From Aegilops tauschii subsp. strangulata (taxonomy: Eukaryota > Streptophyta > Magnoliopsida > Poales > Poaceae): a stretch of DNA of 64,000 nucleotides. Of this stretch, positions 25,923 through 36,417 are shown piece by piece. Below the pieces are notes generated by a model. That model was given only the letters and a program-made list of their open reading frames with translations, did not search any database and was not told where the DNA came from. Position numbers and translations under genes: made by a program. The DNA is taken from NCBI RefSeq assembly GCF_002575655.3, contig NC_053037.3, positions 506,300,544 to 506,364,543 of the forward strand. The letters run 5' to 3'. The stretch's first letter is position 1; every line of letters begins with the position of its first letter.

Positions 25923-26018
25923 TTCCGAGGCCATGTCTGTACATGCTAGGCTCGTCAAGTCAACCTAAGTGTTTCGCATGTGTTCCGAGGCCATGTCTGT
26001 ACATGCTAGGCTCGTCAA
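25923..26018. repeat. 60-bp tandem duplication in copia B leader
   Basis: TTCCGAGGCCATGTCTGTAC and the following bases through GGCTCGTCAA occur at 25923 and again at 25983, a period of 60 bp. Copia A has this sequence once (inverted, near 14160-14200), so the duplication arose in the B lineage. Confidence 0.85.
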
Positions 26019-26227
26019 CACCCATTGTATTCGAACGTTAGAATCTATCACACCCGATCATCACGTGGTGCTTCGAAACAACGAACCTTCGCAACGGTGC
26101 ACAGTTAGGGGGAACACGTCTCTTGAAATTTTAGTGAGGGATCATCTTATTTAAGCTACCGTCGTTCTAAGCAAATAAGATGCATAACATGATAAACATC
26201 ACATGCAATCAAATAGTGACATGATAT

Positions 26228-27929
26228 GTAGCAGAAATTTAAAATTTTCTACGCATCACCAAGATCAATCTATGGAGTAATCTAGCAACGAGAGGGAAGG
26301 AGTGCATCTACATACCCTTGTAGATCGCGAGCGGAAGCGTTCAAGAGAACGGGGTTGATGGAGTCGTACTCGTCGTGATTCAAATCACCGATGATCCTAG
26401 CGCCGAACGGACGGCACCTCCGCGTTCAACACACGTACGGATCAGCAACGTCTCCTCCTTCTTGATCCAGCAAGGGGGGAGGAGAGGTTGATGGAGATCC
26501 AGCAGCACGACGGCGTGGTGGTGGAAGTAGCGGGATCCCGGCAGGGCTTCGCCAAGCGCAAGCGGGGAGGAAGAGGTGTCACGGGAGGGAGAGGGAGGCG
26601 CCAGGGCTTGGATTGCTGCTGCCCTCCCTCCCCCCCACTATATATAGGGCCAAGGGAGAGGGGGGCGCAGCCTTGGCCCTTCCTCCAAGGAAGGGTGCGG
26701 CCAGGGAGGAGTCCTTCCTCCCCAAGGCACCTCGGAGGTGCCTTCCCCCTTTAGGACTCTCCGTTTATCTTATCTCTTGGCGCATGGGCCTCTTGGGGCT
26801 GATTCCCTTGGCCCATATAGGCCAAGGCGCACCCCCCACAGCCCATGTGGCCCCCCGGGGGCTGGTGTACCCCTTGGTGGACCCCCGGACCCCTTTCGGC
26901 ACTCCCGGTACAATACCGATAAAGTGCGAAACTTTTCCAGCGACCAAAATAAGACTTCCCATATATAAATCTTTACCTCCGGAACTCCTCGTGACGTCCG
27001 GGATCTCATCCGGGACTCCGAACAACTTTCGGGTTACCGCATACTAATATCTCTATAACCCTAGCGTCACCGAACCTTAAGTGTGTAGACCCTACGGGTT
27101 CGGGAACCATGCAGACATGACCGAGACGTTCTCCGGCCAATAACCAACAGCGGGATCTGGATACCCATGTTGGCTCCCACATGCTCCTCGATGATCTCAT
27201 CGGATGAACCACGATGTCGAGGATTCAATCAATCCCGTATACAATTCCCTTTGTCAATCGGTATGTTACTTGCCCAAGATTCAATCGTCGGTATCCCGAT
27301 ACCTTGTTCAATCTCGTTACCGGCAAGTCTCTTTACTCGTTCCATAACACATCATCCCGTGATCAACTCCTTGGTCACATTGTGCACATTATGATGATGT
27401 CCTACCGAGTGGGCCCAGAGATACCTCTCCGTTTACACGGAGTGACAAATCCCAGTCTCGATTCGTGCCAACCCAACAGACACTTTCGGAGATACCTGTA
27501 GTGCACCTTTATAGCCACCCAGTTACGTTGTGACGTTTGGTACACCCAAAGCATTCCTACGGTATCCGGGAGTTGCACAATCTCATGGTCTAAGGAAATG
27601 ATACTTGACATTAGAAAAGCTCTTAGCAAACGAACTACACGATCTTGTGCTAGGCTTAGGATTGGGTCTTGTCCATCACATCATTCTCCTAATGATGTGA
27701 TCCCGTTATCAACGACATCCAATGTCCATGGTCAGGAAACCGTAACCATCTATTGATCAACGAGCTAGTCAACTAGAGGCTTACTAGGGACATGGTGTTG
27801 TCTATGTATCCACACATGTATCTGAGTTTCCTATCAATACAATTCTAGCATGCATAATAAACGATTATCATGAACAAGGAAATATAATAATAACCAATTT
27901 ATTATTGCCTCTAGGGCATATTTCCAACA
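26228..27929 (-). repeat. 5' LTR of copia B, terminally truncated
   Basis: Full-length match to 20105-21825 except that the first 12 plus-strand bases (TGTCGGGGAAC and one more) are replaced by leader sequence ending CATGATAT. Ends TTTCCAACA before TSD GGTAC. Minus-strand TATA sequence near 26638-26646. Confidence 0.9.
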
Positions 27930-27934
27930 GGTAC

Positions 27935-28027
27935 GTGGACAACACTACTCTCCCCTCTTGTTGCTATGCATTACCATGATCTTGCGTGTGCGTAGGAAGT
28001 TTTTTGAAATTAATACGTTCTCCAATA
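27935..28027 (+). repeat. 3' LTR of copia A, last part
   Basis: GTGGACAACACTACTCTCCC to TTCTCCAATA completes the A LTR interrupted at 20104. The end reads TA instead of CA and is followed by TSD GCACC. Confidence 0.9.
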
Positions 28028-28032
28028 GCACC

Positions 28033-28643
28033 AACTTAGGAAATTATGATGATAGCAATTGTTATACCGTTGGTGCCATTCATACTATTAATGATGAGAA
28101 TGATTATGCTTTTGATATGCCAAGCCACAAGCTTGGGGATGCTATGTTTGATGAGAATGACATGTTTGAGAATTTATTTGCTGCAATTAATGTTTGTCCC
28201 AAGCTTGGGGAGGCTATGTTTAATGAAGATGATCTTTTTAGCCCCCTACTTTGAATGATCAAACTTATTTTGATGATAGCATGCCTCCTATTTATGATGA
28301 TTACATTGATAAAAGTGGGTTTGGAAGAGTGTCAACTCTAGGTAGTAGTGATCCCACTATTTTGGAGGGTGTTGAATCTTATTACAATATTGATGAAAGT
28401 GGATTTGGAGAGGTCATGACTTTATTTAGTGATACATCCACTATTTTGGAAGAGGTTTCAATTGACTATGGCAATAAAGTTGCATTCTATGATGATTATT
28501 ATGATGACATGTATGCCAAAGAGAGTAATGAATTTTCTATGCTTGTGGATCATGAAAAGAATGCTTTATGTAATGGTTATATTGATGAATCTATTCATGA
28601 TGCTACTGAAAATTATTATGAGAAAGGAACTTATGATGCATGA
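28033..28643 (+). pseudogene. G1 acidic repetitive ORF (unknown function)
   Basis: Continuation of 11306-11477. The protein is rich in D, E, Y and S and made of repeated phrases: PSHKLGDAMFDENDMF then CPKLGEAMFNEDDLF, and DKSGFGRVSTLGSSDPTILE then DESGFGEVMTLFSDTSTILE. It ends HDATENYYEKGTYDA at 28643. A one-base loss in a C run near 28243 shifts the frame between KLGEAMFNEDDLFSP and the SMPPIYDDY part. I know this only as a recurrent unannotated ORF of Triticeae gypsy-type elements. A similar SG..EV.TL.S..PTIL phrase lies in the gag-protease linker of element D. No enzymatic motif is visible. Confidence 0.65.
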
Positions 28644-28729
28644 TGCTCTCTTTGTGTTTCAGTTCTTATCTTTTATGCGAGCATCATTGAACTCATCATG
28701 CCTAGCTAAAAGGCATTAAAGAAAAGTGT
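28644..28729 (+). other. G1 conserved block after the ORF, first part
   Basis: CATCATGCCTAGCTAAAAGG and following; this corresponds to GCCTAGCTAGGGGCGTTAAA in D and E. It is interrupted at 28729 by element D and continues AAGCGCTTGTTGGGAG at 44300. Confidence 0.7.
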
Positions 28730-29078
28730 GCTACCTCTTGAGCATGCGTTGGTTTTCCCTTGAAGAGGAAAGGGTGCTGCAGCAAAGTAGCGTAAGTATT
28801 TCCCTCAGTTTTTGAGAACCAAGGTATCAATCCAGTAGGAGACTACATGCAAGTACCTCGTACCTGCACAAACAATCAAGAACCTTGCAACCAACGCGAT
28901 AAAGGGGTTATCAGTCCCTTCACGGCCACTTGCAAAAGTGAGATCTGATAAAGATAATAAGATAAATATTTTTGGTATTTTTGTTGTATAGATTGGAAAG
29001 TAAAGTTTGCAAAATAAACGGCGACAGAAATAGCTAATTGACGGGAGATTAACATGATGGAAAATAGACCCGGGGGCT
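28730..29078 (-). repeat. 3' LTR of D, outer part
   Basis: TGCTACCTCTTGAGCATGCG to ACCCGGGGGCT. It matches 42733-43081 closely and stops at the insertion of E. 29074-29078 (GGGCT) is the left TSD of E. Confidence 0.9.
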
Positions 29079-30761
29079 TGATGTCTAGTACACAACCTTC
29101 TTCTTGTAGACGTTGTTGGGCCTCCAAGTGCAGAGGTTTGTAGGACAGTAGCAAATTTCCCTCAAGTGGATGACCTAAGGTTTATCAATCCGTAGGAGGC
29201 GTAGGATGAAGATGGTCTCTCGCAAACAACCCTGCAACCAAATAACAAAGAGTCTCTTGTGTCCCCAACACACCCATACAATGGTAAATTGTATAGGTGC
29301 ACTAGTTCGGCGAAGAGATGGTTATACAAGTGCAATATGGATGGTAGATATAGGTTTTTGTAATCTGAAAATATAAAAACAGCAAGGTAACTAATGATAA
29401 AAGTGAGCGTAAACGGTATTGCAATGCTAGGAAACAAGGCCTAGGGTTCATACTTTCTGCAAGTTCTCTCAACAATAATAACATAATTGGATCATATAAC
29501 TATCCCTCAACATGCAACAAAGAGTCACTCCAAAGTCAATAGTAGCGCAGAACAAACAAAGAGATTATGGTAGGGTACGAAACCACCTCAAGGTTATCCT
29601 TTCTAATCGATCTATTCAAGAGTCCGTAGTAAAATAACATGAAGCTATTCTTTCCGTTTGATCTATCCTAGAGTTCGTACTAGAATAACACCTTAAGACA
29701 CATATCAACCAAAACCCTAATGTCACCTAGATACTCCAATGTCACCTCAAGTATACGTGGGTATGATTATACGATATGCATCACACAATCTCAGATTCAT
29801 CTATTCAAACCAACACAAAGTACTTCAAAAAGTGCCCAAAGTTTCTACCGGAGAGTCAAGACGAAAACGTGTGCCAACCCCTATGCATAAGTTCACAAGG
29901 TCACAGAACCCGCAAGTGATCACCAAAACATACATCAAGTAGATCACGTGAATATCCCATTGTCACCACAGATAAGCACATGCAAGACATACATCAAGTG
30001 TTCTCAAATCCTTAAAGACTCAATCCGATAAGATAACTTCAAAGGAAAAACTCAATCCATTACAAGAGAGTAGAGGGGGAGAAACATCATAAGATCCAGC
30101 CATAATAGCAAAGCTCGCGATACATCAAGATCGTGCCAAATCAAGAACACGAAAGAGAGAGAGATCAAACACATAGCTACTGGTACATACCCTCAGCCCC
30201 GAGGGTGAACTACTCTCTCCTCATCATGGAGAGCGCCGGGATGATGAAGATGGCCACTGGTGAGGGTTCCCCCCTCCGGCAGGGTGCCGGAACGGGTCTA
30301 GATTGGTTTTCGGTGGCTACAGAGGCTTGCGGCGGCGGAACTCCCGATCTATTCTGCTCTCTGATGTTTTTAGGGTATATGGATATATATAGGCGAAAGA
30401 AGTCGGTCAGGGGAGCCACGAGGGGCCCACGAGGGTGGGGGCGCGCCCAGGGGAGTAGGGCACGCCTCCCTGCCTCGTGGCTTCCTCAAAGCTTCCCTGA
30501 CGTCTACTCCAAGTCTCCTGGATTGCTTCCGTTCCAAAAATAACTCTCCTGAAGGTTTCATTCCGTTCGGACTCCATTTGATATTCCATTCCTTCGAAAC
30601 ACTGAAATAGGCAAGAAAACAGCATTTTGGGTTGGGCCTCCGGTTAATAGGTTAGTCCCAAAAATAGTATAAAAGTGTATAATAAAGCCCATAAACATCC
30701 AAAACGGGTAATATAATAGCATGGAACAATCAAAAATTATAGATACGTTGGAGACGTATCA
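29079..30761 (-). repeat. 3' LTR of E
   Basis: TGATGTCTAGTACACAACC to GAGACGTATCA. Full-length match to 34715-36412. Minus-strand TATA box TATATATA at about 30384-30391. The ORF at 30133-30543 lies in LTR leader sequence present in both copies and is not a gene. Confidence 0.92.
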
Positions 30762-33618
30762 AGCATCCCCAAGCTTAATTCCTGCTCGTCCTCGAGTAGG
30801 TAAATGATAAAAACAGAATATTTGATGTGGAATGCTACCTAACATATTTATCAATGTAATCTTCTTTATTGTGGCAAGAATATTCAGATCCATAAGATTC
30901 AAGACAAAAGTTTAATATTGACATAAAAATAATAATACTTCAAGCATACTAACCAAGCAATTATGTCTTCTCAAAATAACATAGCCAAAGAAAGCTCATC
31001 CCTACAAAATCATATAGTTTGGCCATGCTCCATTTTCGTCACACAAGAATGCTCTCATCATGCACAACCCCGATGACAAGCCAAGCAATTGTTTCGTACT
31101 TTAGTAATCTCAAACTTTTTTCAACTTTCACGCAATACATGAGCGTGAGCCATGGATATAGCACTATGGGTGGAATAGAATATAATGATGGGGGTTGTGT
31201 GGAGAAGACAAAAAAAGGAGAAAATCTCACATTGACGCGGCTAATCAATGGGCTAGGGGGATGCCCATCAATTGATGTCAATGCAAGGAGTAGGGATTGC
31301 CATGCAACGGATGCACTAGAGCTATAAATGTATGAAAGCTCAACAAAAGAAACTAAGTGGGGGTGCATCCAACTTGCTTGCTCACGAAGACCTAGGGCAT
31401 TTTGAGGAAGCCCATTGTTGGAATATACAAACCAAGTTCTATAATGAAAAATTCCCACTAGTATATGAAAGTGACAATATAAGAGACTCTCTATCATGAA
31501 GATCATGGTGCTACTTTGAAGCACAAGTGTGGAAAAAGGATAGTAGCATTGTCCCTTTTATTTCTCTTTTTTTATTTTTTTATTTGGGACTTCTCTTTTT
31601 TTTGGGCCTTCTCTTTTTTTGTCCTTTCTCTTTTTTTTGGGACAATGCTCTATTAATGATGATCATCACACTTCTATTTATTTACAACTCAATGATTACA
31701 ACTCGATACTAGAACAAAATATGACTCTATATGAATGCCTCCGGCGGTGTACCGGGATGGGCAATGACTCATGAGTGACATGTATGAAAGAATTATGAAC
31801 GGTGGCTTTGCCACAAATACGATGTCAACTACATGATCATGCAAGGCAATATGACAATGATGATGCATGTCATAATAAACGGAACGGTGGAAAGTTGCAT
31901 GGCAATATATCTCGGAATGGCTATGGAAATGCCATAATAGGTAGGTATGGTGGCTGTTTTGAGGAAGATATAAGGAGGTTTATGTGTGATAGAGCGTATC
32001 ATATCACGGGGTTTGGATGCACCGGCGAAGTTTGCACCAACTCTCAAGGTGAGAAAGGGCAATGCACGGTACCGAAGAGGCTAGCAATGATGGAAAGGTG
32101 AGAGTGCGTATAATCCATGGACTCAACATTAGTCATAAAGAACTCACATACTTATTGCAAAAATCTACAAGTCATCAAAAACCAAGCATTACGCGCATGC
32201 TCCTAGGGGGATAGATTGGTAGGAAAAGACCATCGCTCGTCCCCGACCGCCACTCATAAGGATGACAATCAAAGAACACCTCATGTTTCAAATTTGTCAC
32301 ACAACGTTTACCATATGTGTATGCTACGGGACTTGCAAACTTCAACACAAGTATTTCTCAAATTCACAACTACTCAACTAGCACGACTCTAATATTACCA
32401 TCTTCATATCTCAAAACGATCATCAAGTGTCAGACTTCTCATAGTATTCAATGCACTTATATGAAAGTTTTAGTTATATCCCTCTTGGATGCCCATCATA
32501 TTAGGACTAAATTCATAACCAAAGCAAATTACCATGCTGTTTAGGACTCTCAAAATAATATAAGTGAAGCATGAGAGTTCATCTATTTCTTCAAAATAAA
32601 ACTACCGTCGTGCTCTAAAAGAATATAAGTGAAGTACTAGAGCAAATGACAAACTACTCCGAAAGATATAAGTGAAGATCAATGAGTAGTCGAATAATTA
32701 TGTAACTATGTGAAGACTCTCTAACATTTAAGAATTTCAGATTTTGGTATTTTATTCAAATAGCAAGCAAAACAAAAGAAAATAAAATGATGCTCCAAGC
32801 AAAACACATATCATGTGGGGAATAAAAATATAGCTCCAAGTAAAAAGTTACCGATGAACGAAGACGAAAGAGGGGATGCCTTCCGGGGCATCCCCAAGCT
32901 TAGGCTCTTGGTTGTCCTTGAATATTACCTTGGGGTGCCTTGGGCATCCCCGATCTTAGACTCTTGCCGCTCCTTATTCGATAGTCCATCGAATCTTTAC
33001 CCAAAACTTGAAAACTTCACAACACAAAACTCAACAGAAAACTCGTAAGCTCCGTTAGTATAAGAAAATAAATCACCACTTAGGTACTGTTGTGAACTCA
33101 TTCTAAATTAATATTGGTGTAATATCTACTGTATTCCAACTTCTCTATGGTTCATACTCTCCGATACTACTCATAGATTCATCAAAATAAGCAAACAACA
33201 CAATGAAAACAGAATTTGTCAAAAACAGAATAGTCTGTAGTAATCTGTATCAAACGTATACTTCTGGAACTCCAAAAATTCTGAAATAAATTGGTGGACC
33301 TGAGGAATTTGTGTATTAATCATCTTCAAAAATAATCAACCTAAAATCACTCTTCAGTAAAAAATGGCAGCTAATCTCGTGAGCGCAAAAGTTTCTGTTT
33401 TTTACAGCAAGATCGCATAGACTTCACCCAAGTCTTCCCAAAGGTTCTACTTGGCACAAACACTAATTAAAACATAAAACTACATCTAACCAGAGGCTAG
33501 ATTAATTATTTATTACTAAACAGGAACAAAAATCAAGTAATAAAAATAAAATTGGGTTGCCTCCCAACAAGCGCAAACGTTTAACGCCCCTAGCTAGGCA
33601 TGATGATTTCAATGATGC
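30762..33618 (-). other. E internal non-coding region with PPT, pyrimidine tract and hairpin
   Basis: From the 3' LTR inwards: polypurine tract (AAGCTTGGGGATGC, 30763-30776 inverted); a region shared with D (37635-39700) that includes a 90-base T-rich tract at 31556-31647; and the conserved hairpin at 32872-32895. At about 33545-33600 lies a block with TTGGGTTGCCTCCCAA. The segment 31039-31524 is open on the element strand (161 codons) and its counterpart in D is also open. Nothing else was recognised. Confidence 0.6.
31039..31524 (-). other. Open frame shared by E and D, unknown
   Basis: 161 codons on the element strand. The segment ALGLREQASWMHPHLVSF through LKYETIAWLVIGVVHDESI is nearly identical in D (37913-38308). 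It includes hydrophobic stretches and lies between the coding region and the 3' LTR, where some Athila-lineage elements have an extra ORF. The complementary strand is also open for 102 codons in both elements, so low stop density by chance is a real alternative. I do not recognise a domain. Confidence 0.3.
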
Positions 33619-34590
33619 TCACATAAAAGATAAGAATTGAAACATGAAGAGATCATCATGAAGAATATGACTAGCACATTTAAGTCTAACCCACTTCCTA
33701 TGCATAGGGATTTTGTGAGCAAACAACTTATGGGAACAATAATCAACTAGCATAGGAAGGCAAAACAAGCATAACTTCAAAACTATAAGCACATAGAGAG
33801 GAAACTTGATATTATTGCAATTCCTACAAGCATATGTTCCTCCCTCATAATAATTTTCAGTAGCATCATGAATAAATTCAACAATATAACCATCACATAA
33901 AGCAATCTTTTCATGATCTACAAGCATAGAATTTTTATTACTCTCCACATAAGCAAATTTCTTCTCATGAATAATAGTGGGAGCAAACTCAACAAAATAA
34001 TTATCATGTGAGGCATAATCCAATTGAAAACTAAAATCATGATGACAAGTTTCATGGTTATCATTATTCTTAATAGCATACAAGTCATCACAATAATCAT
34101 CATAGATAGCAACTTTGTTCTCATAATCAATTGGAACCTCTTCCGAAATAGTGGATTAATCACTAAATAAAGTCATGACCTCTCCAAATTCACTTTCATA
34201 ATTATCACAATAAGATTCAACATCCTCCAAAATAGTGGTATCATTAATTCCTAAAGTTGACACTCTTCCAAACCCACTTTCATCAATATAATCATCATAA
34301 AGAGGAGGCATGCTATCATCATAGGAAATTTTCTCATCAAAACTTGGGGGACAAAACATATCATCTTCATCAAACATAGCATCCCCAAGCTTGTAGCTTT
34401 GCATATCATTAGCATCATGGATATTCAAGGAATTCATACTAACAACATTGCAATCATGCTCATCATTCACATATTTTATGCCAAGCATTATATTTAATTC
34501 TTCTTCTAGTACTTGAGCACAATTTTCCTTCCCATCATTTTCACAAAAGACATTAAAAAGATGAAACATATGAGGCACCCTTAATTCCAT
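33619..34590 (-). pseudogene. E acidic repetitive ORF with one internal stop
   Basis: Starts at ATG 34590 (MELRVPHMFHLF) and runs 323 codons in one frame to TGA at 33619, broken only by a TAA at 34156 after EVMTLFSD. It has the same plan as the G1 ORF: SYKLGDAMFDEDDMF, then SMPPLYDDYIDESGFGRV, then ESEFGEVMTLFSD, then HDATENYYEGG. It has an extra C-terminal part with CRNCNNIK and a hydrophobic stretch (LYVLIVLKLCLFCLPMLVDYC) that is lost in G1. Acidic N-terminal two thirds, hydrophobic C-terminus. No known enzyme motif; not gag by any motif I can see. The single stop looks like a C-to-T change. Confidence 0.65.
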
Positions 34591-34687
34591 TTTTTTGTAG
34601 TTTTATTTTATAAACTAAACTAGTGATAAAACAAGAAACTAAAAGATTCGATTGCAAGATCTAAAGATATACCTTCAAGCACTCACC

Positions 34688-34705
34688 TCGCCGGCAACGG
34701 TGCCA
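34688..34705 (-). other. Primer binding site (tRNA-Asp) of E
   Basis: Plus strand TCGCCGGCAACGGTGCCA; two mismatches to the perfect site in C and D. Nine bases separate it from the 5' LTR. Confidence 0.8.
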
Positions 34706-34714
34706 GAAACTGCT

Positions 34715-36412
34715 TGATGTCTACTACACGGCCTTCTTCTTGTAGACGTTGTTGGGCGTCCAAGTGCAGAGGTTTGTAGGACAGTAGCAAATTTCCCTCA
34801 AGTGGATGACCTAAGGTTTATCAATCTGTGGGAGGCGTAGGATGAAGATGGTCTCTCTCAAACAACCCTGCAACCAAATAACAAAGAGTCTCTTGTGTCC
34901 CCAACACACCCAATACAATGGTAAATTGTATAGGTGCACTAGTTCGGCGAAAAGATGGTGATACAAGTGCAATATGGATGGTAAATATAGGTTTTTGTAA
35001 TCTGAAAATATAAAAACAGCAAGGTAACTAATGATAAAAGTGAGTGTAAACGGTATTGCAATGCTAGGAAACAAGGCCTAGGGTTCATACTTTCACTAGT
35101 GCAAGTTCTCTCAACAATAATAACATAATTGGATCATATAACTATCCCTCAACATGCAACAAAGAGTCACTCCAAAGTCACTAATAGCGCAGAACAAACA
35201 AAGAGATTATGGTAGGGTACGAAACCACCTCAAAGTTATCCTTTCTAATCGATCTATTCAAGAGTCCGTAGTAAAATAACATGAAGCTATTCTTTCCGTT
35301 CGATCTATCCTAGAGTTCGTACTAGAATAACACCTTAAGACACATATCAACCAAAACCCTAATGTCATCTAGATACTCCAATGTCACCTCAAGTATCCGT
35401 GGGTATGATTATACGATATGCCTCACACAATCTCAGATTCATCTATTCAAACCAACACAAAGTACTTCAAAAAGTGCCCCAAAGTTTCTACCGGAGAGTC
35501 AAGACGAAAACGTGTGCCAACCCTTATGCATAAGTTCACAAGGTCACATAACCCGCAAGTTGATCACCAAAACATACATCAAGTAGATCACGTGAATATC
35601 CCATTGTCACCACAGATAAGCACATGCAAGACATACATCAAGTGTTCTCAAATCCTTAAAGACTCAATCCGATAAGATAACTTCAAAGGGAAAACTCAAT
35701 CCATTACAAGAGAGTAGAGGGGGAGAAACATCATAAGATCCAACCATAATAGCAAAGCTCACGATACATCAAGATCGTGCCAAATCAAGAACACGAGAGA
35801 GAGAGAGAGAGAGAGATCAAACACATAGCTACTGGTACATACCCTCAGCCCCGAGGGTGAACTACTCCCTCCTCGTCATGGAGAGCGCCGGGATGATGAA
35901 GATGGCCACCGGTGAGGGTTCCCCCCTCCGGCAGGGTGCCGGAACGGGTCTAGATTGGTTTTCGGTGGCTACAGAGGCTTGCGGCGGCGGAACTCCCGAT
36001 CTATTCTGCTCTCTGATGTTTTCAGGGTATATGGATATATATAGGCGAAAGAAGTCAGTCAGGGGAGCCATGAGGGGCCCACGAGGGTGGGGCGCGCCCA
36101 GGGGGGTAGGGCGCGCCTCCCTGCCTTGTGGCTTCCTTGAAGCTTCGCTGACGTCTACTCCAAGTCTCCTGGATTGCTTCCGTTCCAAAAATAACTCTCC
36201 CGAAGGTTTCATTCCGTTTGGACTTCATTTGATATTCCTTTTCTTCGAAACACTGACATAGGCAAGAAAACAGCATTTTGGGATGGGCCTCGGGTTAATA
36301 GGTTAGTCCCAAAAATAATATAAAAGTGTATAATAAAGCCCATAAACATCCAAAACGGGTAATATAATAGCATGGAACAATCAAAAATTATAGATCCGTT
36401 GGAGACGTATCA
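34715..36412 (-). repeat. 5' LTR of E
   Basis: Mate of 29079-30761. It has a (GA)n run near 35799-35816 and a minus-strand TATATATA at about 36036-36043. Ends GACGTATCA before TSD GGGCC. Confidence 0.92.
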
Positions 36413-36417
36413 GGGCC

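Larger units (their letters stand above)
20105..27929 (-). mobile_element. Copia retrotransposon B (BARE1/WIS/Angela type), inside A
   Basis: Minus-strand element with 3' LTR 20105-21825 and 5' LTR 26228-27929, flanked by TSD GGTAC at 20100-20104 and 27930-27934. The internal region is only about 4.4 kb because the start of the internal region, with the primer site and the last dozen bases of the 5' LTR, is deleted at 26227/26228. It cannot be replicated from its own RNA now. Coding remnants run from about 25690 down to 21960 and are heavily broken. It inserted into the 3' LTR of copia A and is therefore younger than A. Confidence 0.92.
11478..28027 (+). mobile_element. Copia retrotransposon A (BARE1/WIS/Angela type)
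   Basis: 5' LTR 11478-13212, primer site 13214-13229, gag-pol 14447-18462, polypurine tract 18447-18459, and 3' LTR 18460-20104 continued at 27935-28027. The 3' LTR is interrupted by copia B. TSD GCACC lies at both ends. With B removed, the two LTRs are 1735 and about 1738 bp and the element is about 8.7 kb, the normal BARE1/Angela size. The 3' LTR ends in TA instead of CA, a C-to-T decay. All domains are present in copia order (gag, protease, integrase, reverse transcriptase, RNase H), but stops and frameshifts break the frame. Confidence 0.93.
29079..36412 (-). mobile_element. Gypsy-type retrotransposon E, non-autonomous, inside D
   Basis: 3' LTR 29079-30761, internal region 30762-34714, 5' LTR 34715-36412 (LTRs 1683 and 1698 bp). 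TSD GGGCT at 29074-29078 and GGGCC at 36413-36417. The primer site at 34688-34705 matches the tRNA-Asp complement with two changes. The only coding sequence is the unknown acidic ORF (33619-34590); no gag or pol was found. Its LTR type (end GTAGTAGACATCA) is the same as that of the G1 3' LTR, so E and G1 belong to one family. Inserted in the D LTR, it is the youngest layer here. Confidence 0.92.

Noticed and set aside
22045..26154. Plus-strand open frames within copia B (for example 22045-22233, 24969-25202, 25407-25661)
   Set aside because: They are antisense to recognisable gag-pol remnants on the minus strand.
30133..30543. 136-codon open frame in the E LTR, with a counterpart at 35857-36261
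   Set aside because: Present in both LTRs of E; leader sequence around the TATA box, not a gene.
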